Source: Selenomonas sp.
GTDB taxonomy: Bacteria; Bacillota; Negativicutes; Selenomonadales; Selenomonadaceae
DNA length: 64,000 nucleotides
Assembly: GCA_022773585.1 (NCBI GenBank)
Contig: JALEZZ010000008.1
Location: 1-64,000, forward strand
Direction: 5' to 3'
A program made the translations under genes and the position numbers. Within the stretch, counting starts at the first letter, position 1. Every line of letters starts with the position of its first letter. This document shows, in pieces, positions 52,853 to 62,400 of the stretch. The notes beneath the pieces are model-generated. The model ran no database searches and was not told the origin of the DNA. It saw only the letters and a program-made list of their open reading frames with translations.

Positions 52853-53827
52853 TCAAAAATCGCGGTCGCCGATGAAGTCGGCCACCTGCTCGTAGGCGTC
52901 GCGGATGTCCGCAGGGAGATTCGCGGGCAGCACGTCTTTCGCATGCGCGAGGAATTCATCGGCCTTCGCCTTCGCAAAGTCGATGCCGTCCGTTGCCTTG
53001 ACGATGTCAAGCGCACGCTCGACCATTTCATTTGTCATCTGCGCGTTCTGGACGATGGCAAGAAGTTCATCGCGGTCGTCGCTTTTCTGCAGGGCGCGCA
53101 GCACGGGCAGCGTGATGATGCCTTGGCGGATGTCGTTGCCGACCGGCTTGCCGATCTGCTCGCTCGTCTCGCAGATGTCGAGGAGGTCGTCCGTAATCTG
53201 GAACGCCATGCCGATGTCGTGGCCATACTGCGCGAGCGCATCGGCCTCCTGCGGCTCCATGCCGCCGACGCGGGCGCCGAGCTCGCAGCAGACCTCGAGG
53301 AAATCCGCCGTCTTCTTCTGGATGCGGTCATAGTAGTCGGCTTCATCACGCGAGGCCTTGTACATCTGCTTGTCCTGCGTGATTTCACCGACCGCGAGAT
53401 TGCCGACGAGCCAGGCGAGCCGTCCCGAGACATGGTCGCCATAGCCGCCGTCCGTCACGAGGTGGAACGCGCGCGCAAAGATGTAGTCGCCCGCGAGAAT
53501 CGCAATCTTGTTGTCCCATTTCGCATTGGCCGTCGGCGCGCCGCGGCGCGTGTCAGCTTTGTCGATGACATCGTCATGCACGAGGCTCGCCGTGTGGATG
53601 AGCTCGAGCGCCGTCGCGAGCGGCAGCGTGTGCTCGAGGTCGAACGCCTTGCCCCCGTGCGCCGAGAGCAGGCAGAGCGCCGGACGGATGCGCTTGCCCC
53701 CCGAAGTCACGAGGTGCGTGCCGACCTCCGTCACGAGATCGTCTGGCGCCGTCACCGCCTCGAGAAGCTTGTCTTCCAGCTGCTCCAGGTCGCTCTTGAT
53801 TACATCAAACATCGCGTTCGACAACAT
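52853..53827 (-). CDS. Trans-polyprenyl diphosphate synthase (HepT/IspB type)
   Basis: Protein of 324 aa. It makes the isoprenoid side chain of menaquinone (or a similar quinone). The first Asp-rich motif is SLVHDDVIDKADTRRG and the second FQITDDLLDI; SGGKRIRPALCLLSA and GDYIFARAF are also typical. Size and motifs fit a long-chain synthase with the chain length not readable from sequence. ATG 53827, with GGGTGAT upstream, is preferred over a frame open 16 codons further. Confidence 0.93.
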   Translation of the reverse strand: MLSNAMFDVIKSDLEQLEDKLLEAVTAPDDLVTEVGTHLVTSGGKRIRPALCLLSAHGGKAFDLEHTLPLATALELIHTASLVHDDVIDKADTRRGAPTANAKWDNKIAILAGDYIFARAFHLVTDGGYGDHVSGRLAWLVGNLAVGEITQDKQMYKASRDEADYYDRIQKKTADFLEVCCELGARVGGMEPQEADALAQYGHDIGMAFQITDDLLDICETSEQIGKPVGNDIRQGIITLPVLRALQKSDDRDELLAIVQNAQMTNEMVERALDIVKATDGIDFAKAKADEFLAHAKDVLPANLPADIRDAYEQVADFIGDRDF

Positions 53828-53922
53828 GATCACCCATATTTCATCAGGATTCCGACAGAATCCGCAGATTTGCAAAATGCATACCTGTTTATTTTACACC
53901 ATGAATAGCGTTTTGTCATTGT

Positions 53923-54387
53923 TTATTTTATATGAAAGCGCCTTCGCTGGCATTGTTTCGCTTTCGGTGCGCCGAGGATGGTCGCAAGCACGATGGCCTC
54001 ACGGGCTTTCTGCGCCGTCATTCCGATCTGCGGCTGCGGTTGTGGCGGCACGCTCGGCAGCTTCGCTGCGCGTTCATACGCAGCTTCCTCCTCCGCCCGC
54101 GTCGCGGCTTCCTGAAGTTTTCGCTGCGCTTCATACGCCGCCGTATGCGTCTCGTCTCGCAGTTCCGTTTCCTGCTGGAGCAGGATTTCATCGCTTGCCC
54201 CCGCGTTCTCAGGCGGCATCGGCTCGGGGACGCTTTCTCCTGCATGACGAAGTTCCGGAATCCGGAAGGAAATGCCCCGCCGCTTGGATTCCTTGGGAGC
54301 CTCGGAAGGCACCCTCTTCTTTTTCTTGTCGAGCATCGGCGCGACGATGAAGAGGATCAGCGCGAGGATGCCGATGACGTCATCCAT
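53923..54387 (-). CDS. Small membrane protein downstream of floA, unknown function
   Basis: Protein of 154 aa. One N-terminal membrane helix (VIGILALILFIVAPML) is followed by a basic stretch, a Pro/Glu-rich segment and a coiled-coil-like Glu/Ala/Arg helix (ETHTAAYEAQRKLQEAATRAEEEAAYERA). I do not recognise the family. ATG 54387 is chosen because GAGGTGAG precedes it; a GTG three codons earlier is also open. Position 10 nt after floA suggests a role in the flotillin system. Confidence 0.65.
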   Translation of the reverse strand: MDDVIGILALILFIVAPMLDKKKKRVPSEAPKESKRRGISFRIPELRHAGESVPEPMPPENAGASDEILLQQETELRDETHTAAYEAQRKLQEAATRAEEEAAYERAAKLPSVPPQPQPQIGMTAQKAREAIVLATILGAPKAKQCQRRRFHIK

Positions 54388-54397
54388 GGAGCTCACC

Positions 54398-55399
54398 TCA
54401 CTTCGTCACGGGCTGCTGCGGCGCGAGCTTGTCGCCCGTCCCCGACTGGCTGATGGAGTTGCGCATGTCGGTGTCGGACTGGATGTTGTTGAGATTGTAG
54501 TAGTCCATGACGCCGAGTTTGCCCTCGCGCAGCGCCTGCGCCATCGCGTGCGGCACTTCGGACTGCGCTTCGACGACTTTCGCCTCCATTTCCTGCGTGT
54601 AGGCTTTCATCTCCTGCTCTTTCGCGACGGCCATCGCTCGGCGCTCTTCGGCTTTCGCTTGCGCAATGCGCTTGTCGGCCTCGGCCTGGTCCGTCTGGAG
54701 CTCGGCACCGATGTTGCGGCCGACATCGACGTCGGCGATGTCGATGGAAAGAATTTCGAACGCCGTGCCCGCATCGAGGCCTTTGCCAAGCACGGTCTTT
54801 GAAATATCGTCCGGATTCGCGAGCACGTCGTTGTGGCTTTCCGACGAGCCGACCGTCGTGACGATGCCCTCGCCGACGCGTGCGATGATCGTCGGTTCGC
54901 CTGCGCCGCCGACGAGGCGGTCAATGTTCGCGCGCACGGTCACGCGCGCCTTGATCTTGAGCTCGATGCCGTTCTTCGCAACGGCCGAAACGACCGGCGT
55001 CTCGATGACTTTCGGGTTGACGCTCATCTGCACGGCCTCGAGCACGTCGCGGCCTGCGAGGTCGATGGCGGCCGAGCGCTCGAACGGCAGAGGAATCTGC
55101 GCGCGATGCGCAGCAATCAGCGCATCAACAACCTTGTCGACGTTGCCGCCGGCGAGGTAGTGCGCTTCGAGCTGGTTGACCTGCACATCGAGACCGGCCT
55201 TGTTTGCCTTGATGAGCGGCAAAATGATTTTCGACGGCGGCACGCGGCGCATGCGCATGCCGACAAGCGTGATGATGCTGACGCGCACATCGGCCGCGAG
55301 CGCCGAAATCCAGAGCCCGAGCGGCACGAAATGCAGGAACAGCATGACGGCCGCGATGATGATGACGAGGAGGAAACCAGAACCAATCAAAGATGCCAT
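54398..55399 (-). CDS. floA: Flotillin-like protein FloA
   Basis: Protein of 333 aa. A short membrane-inserted N-terminus (about 5-28) precedes an SPFH/band-7-like domain with [61 protein letters not shown] and [38 protein letters not shown]. It oligomerises in membrane microdomains and affects protease and secretion activity. It follows the nfeD gene by 14 nt, the conserved Firmicute pair. Confidence 0.94.
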   Translation of the reverse strand: MASLIGSGFLLVIIIAAVMLFLHFVPLGLWISALAADVRVSIITLVGMRMRRVPPSKIILPLIKANKAGLDVQVNQLEAHYLAGGNVDKVVDALIAAHRAQIPLPFERSAAIDLAGRDVLEAVQMSVNPKVIETPVVSAVAKNGIELKIKARVTVRANIDRLVGGAGEPTIIARVGEGIVTTVGSSESHNDVLANPDDISKTVLGKGLDAGTAFEILSIDIADVDVGRNIGAELQTDQAEADKRIAQAKAEERRAMAVAKEQEMKAYTQEMEAKVVEAQSEVPHAMAQALREGKLGVMDYYNLNNIQSDTDMRNSISQSGTGDKLAPQQPVTK

Positions 55400-55413
55400 T
55401 TAAGATACTCCTT

Positions 55414-56043
55414 TCACGACTTGCGCACAACGACGCGCGCCCCTTCCACGGTGACGACGCGGACGTTCGTGCCTTTCGGCAAAAATGCGCCCTCCGAGAC
55501 GACGTCGACGGGATGCCCGTCAATCTCCGCCGTGCCCGAGGGCCGGAGTTCCGTCGTGACGACGCCCGTGCGGCCGACGAGTTCCGTGCGCGGCTGCGCA
55601 CTCACAAAGCCGCGCCGCGACGTTGACTGGTCGTGCAGCACGAATTTGTTCCAGAGCTTGCTTGACGGCAGCTTTTTCACAATCAATGCGAAGATGATGG
55701 CGGCGATGAAGACGGAACCGAGCATCGCGAGAATCGCATCGACATCGCCGCCGAGCGCGAGCACGACGCTGTAGAGCATCGCAGCCACGCCGACGCCTGC
55801 AAGCAGGCCGACCGTCGGCAGCAGCATCTCGACGATGATGCAGAGGATGCCGCCGAAGAACACGGCAATCATGTAGAGGCTGACCGCGCCCTGCACGTAC
55901 TGGCTCCCCCAGAAAACGCCGGCCGCGACGATGCCCAAGAGCACGCCCGCCCCCATGCCGCCCGTCTTGATCTCAACAAGCAGGCCGAGCAGCATGATCG
56001 CGACGAGCAGCATCTTGATGACCGGCAGCGTAACGATGGCCAT
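55414..56043 (-). CDS. NfeD-family membrane protein
   Basis: Protein of 209 aa. About four membrane helices (1-135) precede an OB-fold C-terminal domain with LVGRTGVVTTELRPSGTAEIDGHPVDVVSEGAFLPKGTNVRVVTVEG. NfeD proteins partner flotillins. ATG 56043 is chosen with AAAGGAGGTG at 6 nt; a GTG three codons upstream overlaps the ribosome site. It is upstream of floA on the same message. Confidence 0.92.
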   Translation of the reverse strand: MAIVTLPVIKMLLVAIMLLGLLVEIKTGGMGAGVLLGIVAAGVFWGSQYVQGAVSLYMIAVFFGGILCIIVEMLLPTVGLLAGVGVAAMLYSVVLALGGDVDAILAMLGSVFIAAIIFALIVKKLPSSKLWNKFVLHDQSTSRRGFVSAQPRTELVGRTGVVTTELRPSGTAEIDGHPVDVVSEGAFLPKGTNVRVVTVEGARVVVRKS

Positions 56044-56160
56044 GAGGAACACCTCCTTTTCAAAAGCATATCCTTTCCATATTTCTACAATTCTACAGCA
56101 ACCATCTGAAATCCTGCCAAAAAGAAAGAGCCTCCCGCGGAGGGAAGCCCTTTCGAAAAC

Positions 56161-57596
56161 TCAATATGCGCCCTTGGCAAAGAACACTGCCTTGAACGTC
56201 TTGAACAGATAGACGAGATCGATCCAGAGCGACCAGTTGCGGACATACCACGTGTCCATCTCGACGCGTTCCTCATATGTCGTATCGCTACGGCCGCTCG
56301 TCTGCCACATGCCCGTGATACCCGGCAGCACCATCGCATACTCGCGGAAGTTGTCGCCATAGCGCGGAATCTCTTCGCGCACAATCGGGCGCGGGCCGAC
56401 AAGGCTCATCTCGCCTTTGAGCACGTTGACAATCTGCGGCAGTTCGTCGAGACTCGTCCGCCGCAAAAACGCGCCGAATTTCGTCACGCGCGGATTATGC
56501 ATAAGCTTGAAATTCTCCTGCCATTCGCGCCGTGCTTCGGAATTTTTCGCAAGATAATCGCAAGTCTTTTTTCAGCATCCGGCACCATCGTCTGGAACTT
56601 GTAGCATGGAAATGGCTTGCCATCCTTGCCGATGCGCATGTGCGTGAAAATGACATGGCCGCGGTTGTTGATGGCCACAGCGAGCGCAAGCCCGATGAAG
56701 AACGGCAGGAGCAACAGGCCGCCGCAGACCGTGCAGACGAGATCGAACGCCCGCTTGATGATGCGGTTCCGCCGGATTGCGAGGTTGTTATGCATCGACA
56801 GCATGAGGATTTCCTCGCTGAAGAGCACATGCGGCTCGACGCCAGACACCGGCGTGCCGATGAGGTCGGGCACGAACGAGAGGTTCCGCACATGCGGCTG
56901 GATGCGCGTGATAAGTTCCGTGAGCTTTTCGCGCGTGAGGCCCGGCGCCGTGATGATGACATCCTTGATACCGCGCTCCTGCACGATGCGGTCTGCCTCG
57001 TCAAAGCGTCCGCAAAGGCCGTAGCGCTGCGCGATGTGCGGAGACACCGGCGCATCGTCGATGATGCCGACGACGTCATAGCGATAGCCGAGGTCCTCCT
57101 GAAAGAAGCGCAACACGCGCTCTGCCGTCTTGCCCGCGCCAACAAGCAGCACAGGCGCATAGAGCAAATGGCTCTTCTTGAGGAATTTCAGCAGCAGGTA
57201 CTTCGCAACATAGATGTTGAAGAGCACGAAGATGCAGAACAGGCCGAAAAACAGGCGCGATGTCAGCGGCCCCGTCTTCGTGAAATAGATGATGACGAGG
57301 CACGTAATCGCCGCCGCGCAGACGGAGTAAAAAACCGCTTTCACTGTCTCGAGAATCGGCAGCATCGAGCGATAGGCCCGCGCCTGCCCGAGGAACGCGA
57401 CAAAGACGAGCGGCACCCAGAGATAGATGAACTGCGGCGCGAGTCGGTACGGAACCGGCAGATGGCGCAGAATGTCATGCGCCCAGAGCGCCTCCCATTC
57501 CGTCAGGAGGATCACGCAGTAGTCGAGGGCGATGAAGAGCGCAGGAAAGATGTAGCGCTCGCGGAGCGCCATCCAGTTCTTGACACGCTTGACCAA
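56161..57596 (-). pseudogene. WbaP-like undecaprenyl-phosphate sugar phosphotransferase, broken by a frameshift
   Basis: Two overlapping frames make one polyprenyl-phosphate sugar-1-phosphate transferase. The first (57596 to 56484) has membrane helices, a Rossmann-like PglC-type middle and the catalytic start GHVIFTHMRIGKDGKPFPCYKFQTM; it reads AEKRLA and then loses frame. The second (56502 to 56161) continues with [39 protein letters not shown]. Restoring one base near 56559-56561 joins them as [21 protein letters not shown]. The enzyme starts polysaccharide repeat units on undecaprenyl phosphate. The start is TTG 57596 behind AAGGAG. A sequencing error cannot be excluded. Confidence 0.85.
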
Positions 57597-57626
57597 AGAA
57601 GTGCTCCTTCCAAGAAAAATGCTGTC

Positions 57627-58076
57627 TCAGCCAACGAGCATCGAGCGCACGAGCTGGTTCACCATCTTGCCATCGGCACGGCCTTTGACTTTCGGCATCA
57701 GCGCGCCCATGACCTTGCCCATGTCCTTCTGCGTCTTCGCACCCGTCTTTTCAACGGCCTCTTTGACGAGAGCCTTGACCTCGTCCTCGGAAAGCTGTGC
57801 CGGCAGGTACTTCATGAGCACGTCGATCTCGGCCTGCGTCTTGTCGACGAGATCCTGGCGGCCGCCTTTCTGGAACTCCTCGATGGAGTCCTTGCGCATC
57901 TTGACTTCCTTGCTCAGCACGCCGATGACGGCCTGGTCGTCAAGCTCCGTGTGGCCGCCATCAATCTCGGCCTGGCGGATGGCGCCGCGCGCGCCGCGGA
58001 TGACGGCGAGGCGGTCTTTCTCATGCGCCTTCATGGCTTCCTTCATATCTGCCGTGAGCTGTTCCTTGATAGACAT
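57627..58076 (-). CDS. yqeY: GatB/YqeY domain protein
   Basis: Protein of 149 aa. It has MKAHEKDRLAVIRGARGAIRQAEID, SKEVKMRKDSIEEFQKGGR and KYLPAQLSEDEVKALVKE, typical of YqeY, which resembles the tRNA-binding tail of GatB. Function is not settled; a tRNA-linked role is likely. ATG 58076 follows CAGGAGG. It lies downstream of rpsU, a conserved order, with a terminator between. Confidence 0.93.
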   Translation of the reverse strand: MSIKEQLTADMKEAMKAHEKDRLAVIRGARGAIRQAEIDGGHTELDDQAVIGVLSKEVKMRKDSIEEFQKGGRQDLVDKTQAEIDVLMKYLPAQLSEDEVKALVKEAVEKTGAKTQKDMGKVMGALMPKVKGRADGKMVNQLVRSMLVG

Positions 58077-58111
58077 ATTGGGTTCCTCCTGAAAATTTTT
58101 CACGATGAAAA

Positions 58112-58146
58112 AGGCGCCTGCAAGTCCATGGGACTCGCAGGCGCCT
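58112..58146 (-). terminator. Terminator between rpsU and yqeY
   Basis: AGGCGCCTGC (58112-58121) pairs with 58137-58146, with further inner pairing AGTCC/GGACT; the minus-strand tail is TTTTTCATC. It must be partial if yqeY is to be expressed from the rpsU promoter. Confidence 0.8.
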
Positions 58147-58168
58147 CTCTTGCATCTACGTGAGCTTA

Positions 58169-58351
58169 TCAGCCTCTGTACTTGCGTTTACGAGCTGCCT
58201 CGGATTTCTTCTTGCGGCGAACGCTCGGTTTCTCGTAATGTTCACGTTTGCGTACCTCAGCGAGCGTACCAGCTTTCTGGGACATGCGCTTGAAGCGGCG
58301 GAGAGCACTATCGATCGATTCGTTTTTTCCAACTTTGATTTCGTTTGCCAT
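58169..58351 (-). CDS. rpsU: 30S ribosomal protein S21
   Basis: Protein of 60 aa. [19 protein letters not shown] and the basic C-terminus ([13 protein letters not shown]) are diagnostic. It helps translation initiation on the 30S head. A consensus promoter lies 60 nt upstream. Confidence 0.97.
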   Translation of the reverse strand: MANEIKVGKNESIDSALRRFKRMSQKAGTLAEVRKREHYEKPSVRRKKKSEAARKRKYRG

Positions 58352-58411
58352 TTGGTTTCCCCCCCTCCACTTGACTTCGGGCGTGAGCTACTATCGTAAC
58401 TACACCGTAAT

Positions 58412-58440
58412 AGTATAACCGATACGGTGCCTTCTGTCAA
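58412..58440 (-). promoter_or_regulatory. Consensus sigma-A promoter of rpsU
   Basis: Minus strand: TTGACA (58435-58440), 17 nt, TATACT (58412-58417). It is the best -35/-10 pair in the window. Confidence 0.9.
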
Positions 58441-58469
58441 TGATTTTTGAGGAGAGCAAAAATCTCAGG

Positions 58470-58625
58470 CACCGAGGATAGGGTGAGACCGTCCAGATTG
58501 CCACAGATTTTTCGTCCGGACGAGGAGTCAAACCGCAAGGCGTAGCAGAGCTACGTCGAGGATTTGACGACAAAGTACGGGTGAAAAAGATGGGCAAGAT
58601 GGATGGTCGAACCCTATTCTCGGTG
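58470..58625. repeat. 156-bp imperfect long inverted repeat (MITE-like element)
   Basis: CACCGAGGATAGGGT (58470-58484) pairs with ACCCTATTCTCGGTG (58611-58625) with one mismatch. Pairing continues inward with interruptions, and the centre has CGTAGC (58541-58546) with GCTACG (58550-58555) and AGTCAAA with TTTGAC arms. The whole element folds to one long hairpin. It lies between the rpsU promoter and the hinT stop and has no protein. Confidence 0.7.
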
Positions 58626-58627
58626 AC

Positions 58628-58975
58628 TTAGCCCGGAGGCCACTGCATGGAACGTCCACCGAGGAGATGGAAGTGGAGGTGTTTCACGGACTGGCCGCCC
58701 TCCTCGCCCGTGTTCGCCACGACGCGGAAGCCACGTTCTGCGACGCCGAGCTCCTTTGCGAGCTTCGGGATGACGTCGACGAGGATATGCGAGACGAGGC
58801 CCTTGTCCTCCTCTGCCAGTGCGAGCACGCTCTCGACATGCTTCTTCGGAATCACGAGCACATGCACCGGCGCCTGCGGCTCGAGATCCTTGAACGCCAC
58901 GACCTGCTCATCCTCATAGACAAGGCTCGACGGAATCTCCTTCGCCGCAATCTTGCAGAAAATGCAATCTGCCAT
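58628..58975 (-). CDS. hinT: HIT-family purine phosphoramidase (HinT)
   Basis: Protein of 115 aa. It starts CIFCKIAAKEIPSSLVYEDEQVVAFKD and has the histidine triad HLHFHLLGG near the C-terminus. It hydrolyses AMP-lysine-type phosphoramidates. The start has AAAGGGGGTG. Its 3' end abuts the inverted-repeat element. Confidence 0.96.
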   Translation of the reverse strand: MADCIFCKIAAKEIPSSLVYEDEQVVAFKDLEPQAPVHVLVIPKKHVESVLALAEEDKGLVSHILVDVIPKLAKELGVAERGFRVVANTGEEGGQSVKHLHFHLLGGRSMQWPPG

Positions 58976-59081
58976 TGTGTCACCCCCTTTCGGTTGCTAT
59001 CTGTATTATATTCGCGATTCGTGAGAATTTCCCTGCTTTGGGAGAAAAATGTTTTGGATGCTGAACGTTTCTTCTATGTCA

Positions 59082-59287
59082 GGCTCCCTCTCAGAGGGAG
59101 CTGTCAGCCGAATGGCTGACTGAGGGAGTCTCACAAGATGGGCATATGAAATGCATGATTGCTGTTTGCGCGGGATACACAGTCGCTTCTTTCGATGCCC
59201 GCATAACAAACAATCGTATACCTCATACGTCGAGCTTGTGAGACTCCCACCACCGCTTCGCGGTCCCCCTCCCTCTGTGAGGGAGGC
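59082..59287. mobile_element. MITE-like repeat with internal and terminal inverted repeats
   Basis: The left end GGCTCCCTCTCAGAGGGAG is a self-hairpin like 17557-17577. GAGTCTCACAAG (59126-59137) has a perfect 12-bp inverted match at 59235-59246. The right end has CCGCTTCGCGG and CTCCCTC..GAGGGAGGC, similar in form to the repeats at 34313 and 52231. The roughly 100-bp centre has no coding signs. It fills the gap between hinT and mtaB. Confidence 0.65.
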
Positions 59288-59298
59288 AAAAGTTCGCC

Positions 59299-60624
59299 TC
59301 ACATCTTCTCAGCCGCCGTCCCCCACACACCGTCTTTATACAGTTTTTCAATCTCGACTTCATAGATTTCTCCGCACGTGACCGCGCTTCCCGTATACAC
59401 GCGGATATAGTTGTCCGTCAGTCCGTCGGTCACGCCGTCCTTCTTTGTCTCGAACAGCACGCGCATCTTCTTTCCGAGGAACATGCGATGGAATTCCTCG
59501 GCCTTGCGGTCGGCGAGCGCCTGCATGCGGTGGACGCGCTCCTTCTTGACGGGCTCTGGCACCTGGTCTTTGCGCTTGGCCGCGGGCGTGCCCGTACGGC
59601 GCGAGTACGGGAAGACGTGCATGCGCGAGAAGTTCATTTTTTCCACAAAGCGCAGGCCGTCCGCAAACATCTCCTCCGTCTCGCCCGGGAATCCGACGAT
59701 GATGTCCGTCGAAACGGCGATGCCCGGCACTTCGCGCTCGACGCCCTCGATGAGCTGCGCGAACTCCGCCGTCGTGTAATGGCGGTTCATGTCATGGAGC
59801 ACGGGGTCGGAGCCCGCCTGCAGCGGCAGATGCAGATGCGCGCAGAAGCGCTCGTCGCTGCGGATGAGCTCGAAAAGCTCTGGCGAGAGTTCGAGCGACT
59901 CGAGCGAGCCGAGCCGCAGGCGGCGCAGCCCTGGCACCGAGAGCACCTCGCGGCAGGCATCCGCGAGCGTAATTTTCCGCTCCGTGCCATCGCCGCAGGC
60001 AATCGGCGCGAGGTCGCGGCCATAGGCGCCGAGATGGATGCCCGTCAGCACGATTTCACGGAAGCCCGCACGCACGAGCTTTTCCGCCTCTTCGCGGATA
60101 TGGATGGGCTGGCGCGACTTCACGGGGCCGCGCGCATACGGAATGATGCAGTACGAGCAGAAATTCTCACAGCCGTCCTCGATTTTGAGGAACGCGCGCG
60201 TGCGCTCCGGCATATCGTAGAGCGGGATGTCCTCGAACGTATGCGCCTGCATGATGTCCGAAACGCCGACAATCTGGCGCTGCTCCCGCATGGCCTGCTC
60301 GACGTATTCGACGATGCGGCTGCGCTCCTTCGTGCCGAGCACGACCGAAACGCCCTCGATGGCTTCAATGTCCTGCGGCGCGGTCTGCGCGTAGCAGCCG
60401 CAGACCGCGATGACGGCCTCGGGATTCTCACGATGCGCGCGGCGGATGATCTGGCGGCTCTTGCGGTCGCCGAGACTCGTGACCGAGCACGTATTGATGA
60501 CATAAACGTCGGCCGGCTCGTCAAAACGGCCGATTTCATAGCCCGCCTTCTTGAACAGGCCCTCCATCGTCTCCGTCTCAAACTGGTTGACCTTGCAGCC
60601 GAGCGTCATGAATGCAGTTTTCAA
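59299..60624 (-). CDS. mtaB: tRNA t6A methylthiotransferase (MtaB/YqeV)
   Basis: Protein of 441 aa. This radical SAM enzyme adds a methylthio group to t6A37 of tRNA. The N-terminal cluster motif starts LGCKVNQFETE, typical of MtaB, with CSVTSLGDRKSRQ and VCGCYAQ; the radical SAM motif is CENFCSYCIIPYARG. A TRAM domain ends the protein. The start is TTG 60624, with GGGAGA somewhat distant. It overlaps no gene and follows rsmE by 3 nt. Confidence 0.94.
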   Translation of the reverse strand: MKTAFMTLGCKVNQFETETMEGLFKKAGYEIGRFDEPADVYVINTCSVTSLGDRKSRQIIRRAHRENPEAVIAVCGCYAQTAPQDIEAIEGVSVVLGTKERSRIVEYVEQAMREQRQIVGVSDIMQAHTFEDIPLYDMPERTRAFLKIEDGCENFCSYCIIPYARGPVKSRQPIHIREEAEKLVRAGFREIVLTGIHLGAYGRDLAPIACGDGTERKITLADACREVLSVPGLRRLRLGSLESLELSPELFELIRSDERFCAHLHLPLQAGSDPVLHDMNRHYTTAEFAQLIEGVEREVPGIAVSTDIIVGFPGETEEMFADGLRFVEKMNFSRMHVFPYSRRTGTPAAKRKDQVPEPVKKERVHRMQALADRKAEEFHRMFLGKKMRVLFETKKDGVTDGLTDNYIRVYTGSAVTCGEIYEVEIEKLYKDGVWGTAAEKM

Positions 60625-60627
60625 GCT

Positions 60628-61359
60628 TTACAAATCTCCCTTTTCATACTGGACGATGCTCATCGCGGCGATGGCCGCCGTCTCGGCACGCAGGATGCGC
60701 GGGCCGAGCGTCACGGACTGGCCGCCTGCCTCGGTGATGGCCGCCGCTTCGGGAAGCGAAAAGCCTCCCTCGGGGCCGATGAGCACCGTGATGCGGTGCA
60801 CGTCCTCCGGCAGAGCGCGAAGCACCGCCTTGATGGGCTGCTGGTCTTCATTTTCATAGCAAAAAAGCAGCGCACTTTCTGCCGGCTGCTTCAGCCAGTC
60901 CGCCAGCGGCCGCACGGACAGCACCTCTGGCACGCGCGTCCGGCCGCACTGCTTTGCCGCCTCTTCGGCAATCTTCTGCCAGCGCTTCTGCTTTGCCGCC
61001 GCTTTCTTCGCGTCATAGCGCACGACGCAGTTGCGGCTCGCGAGCGGCTGGACGGCGATTGCCCCGAGCTCGACGGCTTTCTGGATGATGAGCTCGAGCT
61101 TGTCGCCTTTCGGCAGGCACTGCGCGAGCACGAGGTCGATGGGCGGCTCCGTGTCAGCTTCGAGGCGCTCGACGAGGTGCATCGTGACGCTGTCGGCTGT
61201 AAAGCCCGTAAGTTCCATGCGGCCGACCGCGCCCGTGTCATCGACGAGAACGACCTCGTCGCCCGCTTTCGCCCGCATCGCATACATCAGATGCTGCGCG
61301 TCGTCGCCCGTAATCGTGACCTCGTCTTCGAGCAAGCCCTTCAGAAACAGCCGCCTCAT
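60628..61359 (-). CDS. rsmE: 16S rRNA (uracil-1498-N3)-methyltransferase
   Basis: Protein of 243 aa with a PUA-like N-terminus and a SPOUT knot: LAQCLPKGDKLELIIQKAVELGA, RWQKIAEEAAKQCGRTRVPEV, VLIGPEGGFSLPEA and VTLGPRILRAETAAI. It methylates U1498 of 16S rRNA. Its start overlaps the prmA stop. Confidence 0.97.
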   Translation of the reverse strand: MRRLFLKGLLEDEVTITGDDAQHLMYAMRAKAGDEVVLVDDTGAVGRMELTGFTADSVTMHLVERLEADTEPPIDLVLAQCLPKGDKLELIIQKAVELGAIAVQPLASRNCVVRYDAKKAAAKQKRWQKIAEEAAKQCGRTRVPEVLSVRPLADWLKQPAESALLFCYENEDQQPIKAVLRALPEDVHRITVLIGPEGGFSLPEAAAITEAGGQSVTLGPRILRAETAAIAAMSIVQYEKGDL

Positions 61360-62246
61360 TCGCTTGCCCTCTTCAGCACCATCGCGGCCCAGCCTGCATC
61401 GGTGTACATGTCCTCGATGACGAAACCGTGCGCGACAGCCGCCTCCGTGACATCGGCCGCGCGCTCGTCGATGATGCCCGAAGCGAGCAGCCGCCCGCCT
61501 TTTGCCAGATGTGCATCCAGTTCGTCAAAGAGCCGGATGATGATGTCGGCGATGATGTTCGCAACGACGAGGTCGGCCTGCCCGTCGAACGCCGCCAGCA
61601 GGTCGGAAACGCCCGTCGTCACGACGTCCTGCACACCGTTTTCCGCGACATTCTTCGCCGCGACCTCGGCCGACGCGCGCGCGTAGTCCTTCGCGACGAC
61701 CGTCTTCGCGCCGAGCTTTGCCGCCGCGATGGCCAGCACGCCCGAGCCCGTGCCGACGTCGAACACCGTCTCGCCGCCGCGCACCATCTGCTCGAGTGCG
61801 CGCAGGCACATCGCCGTCGTCGGATGCGTGCCCGTGCCAAATGCCGACTCCGGGTCGAGCTTCAGCACAACATCGCCTGCAAGCGGCGTGTATTCTTCCC
61901 ACGACGGCTGGATCACGATGTGCTGACCGACGCGCTGCGTGTGGAAATATGCCTTCCAATTATTTTCCCAGTCGGAATCCTGCACGAGGCGCTTGGCAAT
62001 CGGGCAGGCCGCGGCATCAAAGCCGTCCATCTCCGCCAGCCGCTCGATGCCCGCACGGAAATCCGCGATGCGCCCGTCGAGCTCGTCGTCGACCGGCAGA
62101 TACGCCTTCACCACCACGCGCCCCGCGGGTGCCTCGCTCTCCGAATCCTCAATGACAACGCCCGTCGCCCCGACATCATAAAAACAAGACGCGACAAGAT
62201 CCGTCTCCGCCTCCGCCGCCTGAATGCTGACTTCCGCCCACTTCAA
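61356..62246 (-). CDS. prmA: Ribosomal protein L11 methyltransferase
   Basis: Protein of 296 aa. The SAM site is VFDVGTGSGVLAIAAAKLGA, preceded by DPESAFGTGTHPTT; VANIIADIIIRL and LLASGIIDERA follow. It trimethylates L11. The start is TTG 62246, with AAAGGGG about 9 nt before. prmA-rsmE-mtaB downstream of dnaJ is the usual Firmicute order. Confidence 0.96.
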   Translation of the reverse strand: MKWAEVSIQAAEAETDLVASCFYDVGATGVVIEDSESEAPAGRVVVKAYLPVDDELDGRIADFRAGIERLAEMDGFDAAACPIAKRLVQDSDWENNWKAYFHTQRVGQHIVIQPSWEEYTPLAGDVVLKLDPESAFGTGTHPTTAMCLRALEQMVRGGETVFDVGTGSGVLAIAAAKLGAKTVVAKDYARASAEVAAKNVAENGVQDVVTTGVSDLLAAFDGQADLVVANIIADIIIRLFDELDAHLAKGGRLLASGIIDERAADVTEAAVAHGFVIEDMYTDAGWAAMVLKRASE

Positions 62247-62370
62247 TGCACATGGCCCCTTTCTTCAAATGCGTTTGCTTCCTATCATAGCAAAAGAACG
62301 GAAGCACCGCAACTCTTCTTGCTCCAGTAACGAAATCGCCGAAACATTCAACTGTCTCGGCGGATTTTCA

Positions 62371-62400
62371 TTGACGCAAAAACGCGTCTGGTCGTATACT
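62371..62400 (+). promoter_or_regulatory. Sigma-A promoter of a small plus-strand transcript
   Basis: TTGACG (62371-62376), 18 nt, TATACT (62395-62400). It points away from prmA into the dnaJ-prmA gap. Confidence 0.6.
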
